Source: Theristus sp. LFF4_11 | Taxonomy: Eukaryota; Nematoda; Chromadorea; Monhysterida; Xyalidae | NCBI GenBank assembly: GCA_030248135.1 | Contig: JASANC010002400.1 | Span: forward strand, 1-64,000 | Reading direction: 5' to 3' | DNA: 64,000 nt | In this document: positions 13,201 to 23,375 of the stretch, in pieces | Layout of the letters: every line of letters starts with the position of its first letter | How positions within the stretch are numbered: position 1 is the first letter of the stretch | Position numbers and translations under genes: made by a program | Notes under the pieces: model-generated | Told to the model about the DNA's origin: nothing | What the model saw: the letters and a program-made list of their open reading frames with translations, nothing else | Databases searched by the model: none

Positions 13201-15698
13201 CGTGGAAATTGGCGAAATCGGTCCAGAAACGAAAAACAAAAAAAAACGGTGTTTTCCATGGTAATTCAATGCGCTGATCACGGATTCTGGGTTAGTTTTC
13301 TTGTGTGAGCAATTCTAGGTACTGAATCGTGACGATTTCTGGCGAATCGGCCGTGGAAATTGGCGAAATCGGTCCAAAAATGAAAAACAAGAAAACTGTG
13401 TTTTCCAGGGTAATTCAATGCGCTGATAACAGATTTTGGGTTAGTTTTCTTACGTGAGCAACTTTAGATACCGAATCGTGACGATTTCGGGCGAATCGGC
13501 CGTGGAAATTGGCGAAATCGGTCTAGAAACGAAAAACAAGAAAAGGGTGCTTTCCAGGGTAATTCAATGCGCTGATCACGGATTTTGGGTCAGTTTTCTT
13601 ATGTGAGCAATTCTAGGTACTGAATCGTGACGATTTTGGGCGAATCGGCCGTAGAAATAGCATAGGCGAAATTGGCCTAAAAACGAAAAATGAAAAACCT
13701 GCGTTGTCCGGGGTTTAGAAGAATGTCTGACCAACGAATTGTGATTTTGGTCCGACCTTCGGAGCTTATGTAAAAGTCAGAATATTATCTAAAAATGCGG
13801 GAGACGCATATAAAAGGAGGAATATGGCCTTGTGTAAGCAGTGAAAGACTTGGCTCGACAACGCTTTTCAAGTCTCTGATGTGGTACACACGGATACAAG
13901 TACATAAGAGTCATATTTTTGCGCCGTTTATTCTTTATTTCGGTTGCAAGTGGCAACCCTCGTACATTGTAGACAAATGAAACTTTCACATTCGCTTTTT
14001 TCTAGCATTTAGCGACCACTAAAACCACTAAAATAACGATCAGACTTTAGATCGCTGACACTGGTTTGCACAAAGTGTATCGCAGAGGCGTTGGGGAACG
14101 CAAGATTTCCTTCTGTGGCAATGACTCAGCGGTTTATCCTGTCACAAGAGTTTGGTAAAAGGGTGAAAATCAACGGAAGACAACACTTTTTGCACTGGTG
14201 CTGCTGTATGCACAGCGGTGCGTACAGTACGTTAGCAACAACAACAATTGTCACTCTAGTGGCCTGGTGGTAGTGCGTTAGACTAGTCTGTGCGCTCGGG
14301 GGATCGAGCCGGCGAGGGGTATGTAGGCACTTAATGACAGAGAAAACTCGATGGGCGCCCTACTCAATGGCGTTCTGTACGCTTCTCTGGGTTAGCCCTG
14401 GCTAAAAAACATCGCCTAAAAATCCCAACAAAACAACAACAACAACGATAAAGCTACATGCAGCAATATTTTGCAATTTCTGATGTTTCTGTTTTTGCAC
14501 AGAATTTACAGAGTTTCGCACATGGTGTGATTTTAGACAAAACTGAAGAGGACAATTGAAAAATAACTTCAAAGTTTTTACGCTTTTCAGCAAGCTTTTA
14601 AACAACAAACGCGGCGCAAAAATATAACTCTTATGTACTTGTATCCGTGTGTACCACATCAGAGACTTGAAAAGCGTTGTCGAGCCAAGTCTTTCACTGC
14701 TTACACAAGGCCATATTCCTCCTTTTATATGCGTCTCCCGCATTTTTAGATAATACATCAGTGCGACGGACACCAGGCAGAATTTTCGTTTTTCGTAAGG
14801 AATGACCGAATAAACATGGCAGCTTTTTTCAGGGTGCAAGGAGCGCGCGAAATTTGAATGAAAGAAAAAAGGCATTCAGAAACCAAATTGTATGCCAAAT
14901 TTGACGCGTTTTTTAGACTTATGGATTCTTCGTGCTATTCTGTTCACTCTTGCTCCCTTGAACACATGATTAGGAGTTATGTTGGCATTTTTGAAAAAGA
15001 CAACTCCTAGTCTGCGACTGATCCCGCCTTGACGGGCTGCCTTATTTATTCGGCCATACTGTATGTTATTGTTGTTCGTATTTCCGTTGCAGATGGTCCT
15101 TTGGTGTTCTGCTGTTCGAGCTGTTCACAATGGGCACGCCGCCGTACGATGGCATAGAGCCGATCGGCATGCGCACGTTTCTGGAGGCTGGCGGACGTTT
15201 GAGCTGTCCGGAAATGGCCTCGATTGAAGTGTAAGAGAATAGTAAACGTGCATACAATCCCACTTTGCACGGTACTTGTTGATGGACTCACCATGAGAAT
15301 GCAGCGTCGGGCAGTTTTCGTGTGAAACTTTCCTGGTTCATTCATTTCGAATGGCAGATAAACCACACAAAAAAATTTATTGCACCGAGCCACAACAAAT
15401 TTCATTGAAACATGTGAAACTTGTGGAGAAGCTATTATTCTCAATGAGACATCAATTAAGTTTGGTGCAAAGTGGAATTGTGTGCATGTTTATACTTGTT
15501 TTCAATTCTGTCGCTGACAGCTAATCTGTTCTGGATGTAAAATTACCAATGTACTTTGCCAGACGTGCATTGATGGAAAGCTGCTGGCTTGCGGAGCCGG
15601 ATCGGAGACCAGACTTCGACGTTTTGCGGCAGAAAATCGCGCGATTACTGGAGACGGCAACAGAACAGTACGGCTATGTGACGATGGTGGATGAGTGA
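4206..15698 (+). CDS. Receptor tyrosine kinase with vWA-like ectodomain, kinase core interrupted
   Basis: The predicted start is ATG 4206, opening a signal peptide (MKITPIARFLLTLQLILW). Exons follow near 4474, 4941, 5311, 5717, 6419, 6633, 6907, 7352, 8116, 8820, 9212, 9421, 9667, 9864, 10221, 15093 and 15563, with a stop at 15696. Three ectodomain segments look like von Willebrand A folds (from about 4490, 6430 and 8120), but each lacks the DxSxS metal site. A transmembrane helix (IVSGIVVSLLGLTVVIGLA) lies at about 9240-9300. The kinase domain has WEIPRE, the P-loop GTGAFGNVYEG, VAVKMLKK and the hinge LVLEHCPNGDLL. After 10.9 kb the frame enters a repeat element; the domain resumes at WSFGVLLFELFTMGTPPYDG and ends RRPDF...MVDE. 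The HRD and DFG segments (about 100 residues) were not found. The kinase type is sure; the exact ligand family is unknown. It is either an interrupted pseudogene or an assembly collapse. Confidence 0.8.
5938..6145 (-). mobile_element. tRNA-derived SINE copy 1
   Basis: On the minus strand it begins with a box A-like TGGCCTGGTGGTAGCGCG and a box B-like GGGCTCGAATCC, as in a tRNA promoter. A conserved body of about 120 bp follows (AGGCACTTAATGACAGAG, then CTGGGTTAGCCC and ACATCGCCTAAA) and an (AAC)n tail. It lies in an intron of the receptor kinase gene, antisense to it. Related copies are at 14250-14450, 27500-27672 and 58430-58605. Confidence 0.85.
7600..7743. mobile_element. MITE, 144 bp, with terminal inverted repeats
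   Basis: The left end AACTCTAAATTATAGGGAAT pairs with the right end, whose reverse complement reads AACTCTAATTATAGAGAAT, and pairing continues into a GATTGGTT block. It lies in a receptor-kinase intron. No coding capacity is seen. Confidence 0.8.
7751..7856. mobile_element. MITE of the GCAAACTCCGCC family, copy 1
   Basis: The inverted ends are CTGATTGGCTGGTGG and the matching CCAACCAATCAGCCAG. The core (AAACTCCGCCTCCATAGCAA, then GAATACATGCATCAAC) recurs at 19080-19165 and 41350-41514. It sits directly beside the 7600-7743 MITE. Confidence 0.75.
10322..10770. mobile_element. Palindromic MITE with poly-C/G internal blocks
   Basis: The ends are inverted: TACCGTATTACCTCTATTAA on the left and the complement of TACCGTATTACCTCTAATAA on the right. 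Inside are runs of C8-C12 separated by AAAATAA, and two small perfect palindromes around CCCCCATGGGGG. It lies in a receptor-kinase intron. Homopolymer runs here are prone to sequencing error. Confidence 0.8.
11590..13690 (+). repeat. 149-bp satellite array, about 14 units
   Basis: The landmark ATGCGCTGAT recurs at 11631, 11780, 11929 and 12078, exactly 149 bp apart. The unit also contains GAATCGTGACGATTTCGGGC, GAATCGGCCGTGGAAATTGG and CGAAAAACAAGAAAA. Units are highly similar, which implies recent homogenisation. Two to three more units are found at 25770-26110. Confidence 0.92.
13786..14757. repeat. Inverted-repeat terminal module of the composite element
   Basis: About 140 bp starting at 13786 (ATTATCTAAAAATGCGGGAG, then TATAAAAGGAGGAATATGGC) is repeated in reverse complement up to 14757. 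The internal sequence is unique to this family and includes a SINE. The same module is present at 26240-26903 and, reversed, at 1-880. Confidence 0.85.
14250..14450 (+). mobile_element. tRNA-derived SINE copy 2
   Basis: Box A-like TGGCCTGGTGGTAGTGCG and box B-like GGGGATCGAGCC are followed by the shared body with AGGCACTTAATGACAGAG and a (CAA)n-rich tail. It is inserted into a CAACAACAA stretch of the composite element's inverted-repeat module. Copies of that module elsewhere in the window lack it, so it inserted later. Confidence 0.88.
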
Positions 15699-15699
15699 G

Positions 15700-16640
15700 A
15701 GGACACTTCACCGCAAAAGAGACTTGACGCTCAACGCTAAGTCGCGATTTCGCTTCTCACCGATTTCTGCTGTTGTTTTGCGATGACACGCATGGCCTGG
15801 AATGCCCGGTGGCTAATTTTATTGTCGCTTATTTGTGGTTCTGCGACTGAATGCGTTTTTTTGTAGACGTGTGAACGAAGTCAGTTTCGTTTTTCATGCG
15901 GCAATTCAAAAACACGGTTGTATTTCAGGGACTAATAGGGTCTCTTCGACAGCTATTTTGAATTGTTGCATCCAGCATGAAAACTATCCGTGCGTAAGTC
16001 GCAGAACAAAAAAGTATGTAACCCAACTTGTTGTACAAAAGCCAATTGTTGTTCAATTTTTTCATTCTTTTGTCCGAAAATCTTTCATAGAACGTTTGAA
16101 AAAAGCTGTGGCTATTGCGGGTGATTTTGGTGATACAATTACAAATGACGAGTATTGTTTTTGAGTTTTTATTTTTTATAACTTTTTCCATTTTTTCTGT
16201 ATTTGGATGTAATGGATGGATGCATTTCGAATCGGTAAAACGTGTAAATACCGGTATGATGCGCACGTAATAATGTACAGACAGACAGACAGACAGAACA
16301 CCAAGTGGAAAGTAATAAAGAAAACTCAGGAAAACAAACAGACCAACAATAGAGTACAGACAATTTGCAAATCCATTTTTTAGGCAGACAAAACCGTTTT
16401 TTAGGCAGACAAAGCAAATTTCAAACAAAGTAAAAATAATAACAAATGCGGACTACGAAACGATTGTTAAAGCTGCACCCTCCGTGTACACATGGAAACG
16501 AACAGGAAGAAAAAAGAACGACACAAAGACAGGAAAAGAACAACGCAAAGAGAAAATTGAAAAAAAAAACAAGAAGTCTGCTTGAATACAGAACCAGGGC
16601 CACGAAGCAAAACTGTACAAAATTAAAAAACTAATTCAAA
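15700..16640. other. Convergent intergenic region
   Basis: It lies between the 3' ends of the receptor kinase (+) and the F-box gene (-). A short (ACAG)n run lies at about 16270. No gene was recognised; open frames here are short and AT-biased. Confidence 0.5.
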
Positions 16641-16643
16641 AAA

Positions 16644-19600
16644 CTATTCGGCAAACGCAGCATAGAGCGTCGGTCTCATCGTGACGACCAGCGTCACCGT
16701 GGCGCCATCCTCTCGCCTAATTTCTACTCGCCAATTATTATTATTATTATCGTTGTTGTCATTCCGATTTGCTGTCGACTGTTCTGGTCTAACCGCAACG
16801 GCGCAGTTCAACTGTCGACCGACAATGTGCAACACCCGGTCCCGATTCAGCCAGTACCAGTCGGGCAACACGAACTGCAGCACGAGATCGCAGCGGCGGC
16901 GTCGCGCGGCGCGATTCAGCCTGAATGTGAGTTTGCGGGGTTGTTGTTTTATGGGTGACCGTTTTTGGGGGTAATTGTTCATTGCACAAAGAACGATTCA
17001 ATGTCATTTTTTCACAAAATGTCGAATACATTCCATTGTGGAAACTTGTGGAAAACCAAAATAATCGGCAGAAAAACGGCATTTTCTCATCGACTTGCGA
17101 AATTTAGTCTCACTGGGTCGGGTGTAACGAATCAGTGACGTGCTGCCTGAAATGGAACCTGATTCTTTCCGCAATTCAAAAGTGACTCTAACACATGGTC
17201 CTTTATGCCACGAACACCGACGACACGCCAAACTTTGGATCCAAAAACAAAACACCAAATCATCAAGAAACCCACGACAAAAAAAGCGCCACCAACCACT
17301 CGTCCACAATCTGCCGGAAATCGCAGCACGGCAGATGCAACATGACGACCATCGTTAGTCGCGTCAAGTTCGGACAAAACTCGATCGCCCGTGACGCCCA
17401 CGCCGCAACGTTGCGATTCGGAATCAACGTGAACATGAACAACGTCAATCGCTCCAGACCGTCCAGCGTCTCGCGGCGCAGCAGCGGCCAGAAGTTGCGC
17501 ACCTGGGAACGGGGAAAAACGGAAAATGATTTTGCCGTGACAAAAAACAAAAAAAAACACAAAAATACGGTTCGCGATATGCGCACTGGGTCATGAAAGA
17601 AACGGTTTTTATGTCCGAAAGAACCAAAAAACCACAAAAACACGGATCCAAATTCCCAATATGCGCACCGGGTCGCGAAAAAAAGGTTTTATGTCCCGTC
17701 TAAAAAACAAAAACCAAAAAAAACACGGATCCCAACTAGGGGTGGTAAAAAACGGTTTTTTTCAAATCCATGTATATAAAACGGTTTTTTATACCGCGTC
17801 CGGTTCTTTATACCCGGTTTTTTTACCGACCCAGTATCTGAAGAATCTTGTGATTGCGACAATTTCTGGTACTCTGATTTAACGCAAACCGCTGAATAAT
17901 GAGTAAAAGACCACAATTCTAGCCAGAAACTGTATGTGTTTCAATGGAAACGTATTCCAATCTTGATTTTATTTGAATCGGTGGCGCTTAGAGAGTATGC
18001 AGCATCAGAAAAATTATCAGATGCGAGTTTAAAACAAAAAACTAACGCAAGACAGATTGACATGTGCAACAGCAAGGAATGTGATACATGCAAATCAATT
18101 GAACTGACACGATCGAGAGATATGTAACTGCACAACAATTTCACCGCGTTTCTAAATAAAAGATCACCGAAAGACAAAAAGAATCACGAACCCGCACAGA
18201 CGAAAGAAGTGAACCAAGAACAAAATTGAAAGAGCAAAAAAATCAGATGGAGATTCGGGTCACTATCACCAGTACAACAGCACGACGACATCACCAACAA
18301 AACTTTGAGCAATTTCCGAGTTCAAAGACACAAAATTTCAGGAAATTTGACGGAATAAATATTAGCCATTCACCCGATTTTTGTCTATTCATCATCATCA
18401 TCATGAGTATCATCAATGCAGCCGTCACCATCATCATCAGTGAAGTCGTCATCAGAGCTGTCCACACAATTTGCCGATGCAAGCGCAGCAATGTTCTCAG
18501 TGGCAGCAGCTGACGCTGCCGACGGGGGCTGCAAATCCGTGCTGTCGCATCGCAGTTTGACGGCAACGATTCCGTGCTGTTGCCAGCAACACTTGACACG
18601 GGTCTCAGGGTGCTTTATTTATACCAAGAGCGTGAATTGTGTTCTCCGGAACATCAAGTTATGAAGTGGCGAAAATGAAAATTGAAATGGATATGCGGAA
18701 TACAGTGCATTTTGAGTGATTTCAAAAATTGAAATTTGGGTCCTTCGGCGGTATAAAAAACCGAAAAAAAACCAAAATTTACGCGGTAAAATATCGGTAA
18801 TTTATTTTGGCCATTTTTTGGCGCTGGTATAAAAAACCGTTTTTTATACCGTTTTTTATACCGAAAAAAACCGTTTTTTATACCGACCCACCCCTAATCC
18901 CAACATGCGCACCGGATCCAACGTGTAGTAAACGGCCGTTATGACCAGCTCGAGCCACCTTAGCGGCGTCGTCGCCGCGTTCGACGATCGCGATCGAAGC
19001 AGAATCGACCATTCGTGCGCCGGCTCCTCCGTGCCAAGATAATTCGCCATGCGAACGTGCACCTGCGCCGAAATGCGAGAAAAAATGTGTATTGCATTCT
19101 GTGCGAGCAAACTCCGCCGTTCACAGCAATGCCTGCATAGAATGCACGCATCAACTGAACCATGAATCAACATTTAGCTAATTAGTTGCACATATTAGCC
19201 AGATCGATTGCAGCGGTTTGTTATTTTATTTCATCAATCAGATCCCACTCGTCGAGAATATATCGGACTGCGAAACTCAAACCTAAAAAAAACTGAACAG
19301 GAATACTTTGTCGAAGTTCAAATCGCATAACCAACAACCTGCGACAGCCGATTCAGCTGTCGAAAACAGTCGATCGAGCGCAGCAACTGCACTTCGTTCG
19401 AGTTTTCTCGTCGCTCGTCGTCGCACGGCTGCAGCGAGATCGCGAGACGCTCCAGTCGACGGCAGTGCGAGATCGCGCGAAGCAGCGCCGCGCCGTAACG
19501 CCTGCAAGATTGGGGGGAAAAAGTTGCCTGAAGTTGTCGATCGTTCTTTGAGAAGAGACTGGTGTGCGTTTAATTTATGTTATTTGGTTGTATAGCTCGA

Positions 19601-22311
19601 GGGCTGGTGGAACACGCAATGAGTGGGTTCCATTAGGGATAAAAAAACGGTTTCTTTGCACGGTTTTAAAACTTTTTTTCAGAACTTTTTATTTCGAAGA
19701 CGGTTTTCCAGCTTCAGAATATTGCCCTGGATTTTGCCAAAGACACAAATCTCTGATAAATCTGTGTGATCAACAGCATGTGGTACGGACACCTTGTCAT
19801 CCAAAAACAGTTGAACACGTGCCTGCACACAGCCGAAACAAAACGACAGTCTCTTGTTAACTTAGCTTCGCCATCTCTGTATCTTGCAATCAAAATCAAA
19901 CTAGTCTCCAGACCCAGAAACCCCACAGCACTCGACCAACCGACCGAAAATTACGCAGTTCACTCATGACGGGCAGAATGCGCACATAGGTCAACGAGGC
20001 GGAATATTGCTCGATCAGTTTGACATAGGCCTCGATGCTTTCACGGTTCGAGGTCAACTGGTCGCGGTACACCACGATGCGGTGTTCGTCGACGCTCAGA
20101 TGGGCGACCGGGCCGAGGTGATGCGTGAGCAACTTGTCCAAAAGCGACTGTTCGTTCAATGACATGTTCACGCTCACCTAATGAGAAGTTTTACGATTAG
20201 TGATTGTTCAGTTACTTAAGCGGCATTCATGAAACAGCATTTAGTGACGCGCAGATGTGTTAATACATGGTTAGCGAGCGCATGACGTGTGTGTGTGTGT
20301 GCATATTTGCCAGTGTGCTTGTTCGCACTGGCAGACATTGAACGGCAATAAAAGGGCGCTCGCACCAATTTCAAACAAGATTTCTTCAAACAAAAAAACA
20401 AACAAATTCATCTTTATAATGTGACAAGAGGAAAGCGATGAGCCCGACGAATAGTGATCGTGGTGGCGCCAAGCGATACAACAACAAAGTATGGAAAATA
20501 AGTTGTGATTAATTTTGGTTTTATTTTCTTATTTCTTGTGTTTGTTGTGTTTTACGGCAAAAGAAAATCGTAAAAAGACAGAAAACAATTAAGTTTGTAA
20601 CGTGTAGGGGGTGCACTGATGAGAAAACCTGCACGTTGAGTGTCTGCACCTAATTTCGAAACACTCATGATTCACTATTGTTCTATTTTGGTTGTATAAC
20701 AGATCAGCAGCGTTTTAAAAAATATTCTGAAAAAATCATACACAAACAAAACACAAGACGAAAATCTTCAAAGACATCACGAAAAGTGCACCCGCCTGAA
20801 GTCGTCTGACGTTGCGCAAACGCGGCAATATGCAGGCTAACGCGCGTTGCATCGCGCATTTCTGCTGCTCCGGGCGACCGGACGGTGCTGCCTCCGCCAA
20901 TTGTCGCTTTTTTGACGCCCTTAAACGCCGCTGCGTGTGCACAGCGTGGCGTATGATGGCGACAATTGACGCCACTAACGCGACGACACTCGACGCAACG
21001 AGGAAGACGCTGCTCGCTGAAGAATGAACGCCGTCCAGGCGGAGCGACATGGAGGCGATGATCGCAACGAGTGCGAGCGCCCAGAGCACGATCCAGGAGA
21101 GGTCGCGGCGACGTTGCCGGTCTGCGATGGAACGGATAGGAAAAGAGTCAGGGTTATTTTTATTTTTTTTGTTTTGGTTGTGCGACTCGATGCAGTTTGC
21201 ACACGGTTGGAAAGAGAGATCGGTTTTCATGTTTGATCCGTCACCCACCAGTGACTGGAGAACTTTGAACGAACTTCAGAGATTTCCAATTGCGCAACAC
21301 ACCAAGCTCAAAACTGAATTTCTATCATCGATGCGTATGTTTGCGTTTGCAGACGTAGAAAGGCAACTAGCAGTTTCAATCTTTGTGTGTGTGACAATTC
21401 AGAATCGCCCAAACGACACGCGCATTGAGTCTCGGGCGGGACCAAAATAAAAGATCACAGTTAAAAACAAGAAAAAAACCGTCTCACCAAACACGGCGGT
21501 CGCCGCTGCGTCCAATTGCGCCGTCGAGAATCGCTCGCCATTCACTGTGAACTCGAGCGAGCGCTGCTCTGAATCGTCGCAGCTGCATTTGTTGATCGTC
21601 AACTCGGTACTGCGGTGCCAGGCCTCTGCACAAAAACTGCGGATATGAAAACTGATTGATTTGAAAACGTGACATCTTCTCGAGGTGAATTGGAATTTGT
21701 TTTTGCTGTTGCAACTTTTGTCATTTCTAACGCTTGCTTTGTTTGATTGTTGAATGTTTGGATGTTACGACAAGCGTATTATTGGCCGATTTTAACTGCG
21801 CCGGCAGTCTGGTTGGTCTCGCGCTCTCGCTCCAGCTCGATAGAATCAATCAACACATCACAGATTCAACTGTTAGACAATGCAATTGCAGATGTCTTTG
21901 CAAGAAAAACTGACTGTATGAATGAATGAATTCAATTCAGTTTCAAGCACCAAGTCCAGTAACAGGTGTTTTCGTTCGTGTCGCACGTACAATGGCTGAC
22001 ATACACGACAAAAGAAACAATGGGTGTGTGGAAAACAGCTGCTGCGATAATAGCACAAATAAAACAGACAACTTCCCACATAGATTCACGTCCAAAAGTC
22101 ACGCTCCGATTGCAAAAAAAAACCCAGATAGATGGATTAATGAAGTTTGTCCAACTGAGCAAAAATTAAGAACACCTGTTGAACAATCGACGAGCACTTT
22201 CGCTGCGTGACACGTCCGACGGAAGCGCATTCGATCACGAACGGACAATTTCGCCACGATCATGCATTGCAGCTCGGTCGGAAGCAGCGCGAGGTTGCAG
22301 CAACGAGTCAT
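16644..22311 (-). CDS. F-box protein with leucine-rich segments
   Basis: The start is ATG at 22311 (MTRCCNLALLPTELQCM). An F-box follows (LPTELQCMIVAKLSVRDRMR, then FRRTCHAAKVLVD) and the exon ends near 22176 at a GT donor. Likely downstream exons are 21628-21488 and 21121-20797, then 20174-19961 (SVNMSLNEQSLLDKLL), 19499-19318 (CRRLERLAISLQPCDDERR), 19062-18905, 17507-17263 (WASRAIEFCPNLTRLTMVV) and a last exon ending at 16644 (RPTLYAAFAE). Several exons carry leucine-rich-repeat-like spacing, typical of F-box/LRR substrate adaptors of SCF ubiquitin ligases. The 21121-20797 exon reads as two hydrophobic helices (SWIVLWALALVAIIASMSL), odd for an F-box protein, so it may belong to a different gene or frame. 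Phase matches between the first three exons, but not all later joins could be made consistent. A hAT-like element interrupts the gene. Confidence 0.55.
17560..17735 (-). repeat. Tandem partial duplications of an exon end and its splice donor
   Basis: Read on the minus strand, the exon tail encoding DPVRMLG next to the hAT site is echoed twice further downstream (DPVRILG near 17670 and DPVRIS near 17590). Each copy is followed by a GT-starting T-rich tract. The period is about 85-90 bp. It appears to be a local tandem duplication across the exon-intron border. Confidence 0.65.
17737..18896. mobile_element. Non-autonomous hAT-like transposon, 1160 bp, intact 8-bp TSD
   Basis: The element starts TAGGGGTGG and ends CCACCCCTA, with AAAAAACGG-type subterminal repeats on both sides. 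It is flanked by the identical 8-bp direct repeat ATCCCAAC (17729-17736 and 18897-18904). An 8-bp duplication and TAGGGGTGG-type termini are features of the hAT superfamily. There is no transposase frame. The insertion lies at the 3' border of an F-box-gene exon. Confidence 0.9.
19080..19200. mobile_element. MITE of the GCAAACTCCGCC family, copy 2 (partial)
   Basis: It shares GCAAACTCCGCC, CACAGCAATGCCTGCATAGA and GCATCAACTG with the copies at 7751-7856 and 41350-41514. The ends are eroded. It lies in an intron of the F-box gene. Confidence 0.7.
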
Positions 22312-22454
22312 CGTTTTTTTGGGGGGGGGGGGCGGCGGCGGCTTCAAGTGTAGGGTTCGCAAAGCTTCATTATGATATGCACCTGCCCCGCATCCGCATT
22401 GCTCATTGCTCATGATCCACTGGCGCGCATGCACACGCTCCGCACTCAACATAA

Positions 22455-23370
22455 ACTCGTTCAAAACGCAGTTATTTTCATTTTTGTTTTCTTAAAAAGG
22501 CTTGTCTTAGGTTAGGATTAGGTTAGGAACAGGTTTTGCTTAAGATTAGGCTTAGGTTTCGTTTTTAGGTTTAGGTCCGTTTTAGCGATGTCCGAGAACA
22601 TCCAACTGTGGAGCGTGAGTTAACTGGAGCGTAATATCATAAAACGTGCCAACCTGTAGGGTTAGGGGAAAAAAATCCGAATTTTTTTTTAAATTAAAAA
22701 ATTTTTTTTTAATTTTTTTTACAAGTTAGGTTTGTTCGAAGCGTCTCGCCGAGCTGAGTTCATCTAGACTATTTTCAGAACGATCCGGAAAACTATAAGA
22801 GCGACAATCGTGTTTTATTGAAATTATGTCCATTTCATAGAGAGAAAGTTGCATTTTCAACAGTAAAACAGGACAATTTTCGACGTGTACTTGAATATTG
22901 AACCGTTCTTAGTTGTTCCTCTTTAGAAAATTACCAAAATTTGACTGTGTTCAAAAATTCCTGTTTGCTGTAGCTAAGTCGGCAACCCCTGTCGACCCGG
23001 TCGCCCCCCCCCCCCCCAAGACACTTACTTTCAGGTTCAACCAGCTATGCTATCTGCCACATGGCGAGAGCCCACTCTTCAAATCATCGTATCGAAAACA
23101 CGTACCATGATTTCGCGATCACGTTGCGGGCAACTGACAGACGCAAGTTTAACACGTTAGTTTAGCTCAGCACGCAAGTTTTAACGGTTGGCCTGTCGTA
23201 CTAAATCAAACCACTGATGTTGGCGGACGTTGCCTAAACTAACCTAAACCAAAACCTAATCCTAAAGCCTAATTTTAAGCTAAACATAATCCTGACCTAA
23301 TCCTAACCTAAGCCAAGCCTTTTCAAGAAGAAAGATTTAAGAACAATTGCGTTTTGAACAAGTTCGTGCT
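22455..23370. mobile_element. Foldback element 1 with TTAGG-like arms
   Basis: The left arm (TTCAAAACGCAGTTATT, then AAAAGGCTTG and TTAGGTTAGGATTAGG) is mirrored by a right arm ending at about 23370 (CCTAATCCTAACCTAAGCC, then TTGCGTTTTGAA). The arms are 100-130 bp and flank about 650 bp of unrelated sequence containing a poly-C run at about 23005. A shorter relative lies at 30840-31000. Confidence 0.8.
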
Positions 23371-23375
23371 GCTAC

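Larger units (their letters stand above)
10926..14757 (+). mobile_element. Composite satellite-bearing element, copy B
   Basis: In order it has a GAGCG-rich end (10926-11010), a conserved 200-bp subterminal region, two units of the 171-bp satellite (11216-11570), about 14 units of the 149-bp satellite (11590-13690), a conserved 100-bp link, and an inverted-repeat module (13786-14757). The module's two ends mirror each other for about 140 bp, starting at ATTATCTAAAAATGCGGGAG. A SINE sits inside the module. The element lies exactly where the receptor kinase lacks its catalytic loop. No transposase frame is visible, so it is non-autonomous or non-coding. Confidence 0.75.

Noticed and set aside
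13840..13880. KDLARQR peptide resembling the HRDLAARN catalytic loop in the region where the kinase core is missing
   Set aside because: The same bases occur in all three composite copies as part of the inverted-repeat module; the match is chance.
14815..14880. Exon-like stretch after a T-rich AG reading QGARNLN
   Set aside because: It lacks the invariant HRD and neighbouring residues and soon hits a stop, so it is not taken as the catalytic loop.
15046..15444. 132-codon minus-strand frame
   Set aside because: It is antisense to the kinase C-lobe exon, whose plus-strand reading has clear kinase motifs.
22500..22575. TTAGG-like repeats taken as a chromosome end
   Set aside because: The repeats are short and irregular, occur inside a foldback element and are flanked by genes on both sides.
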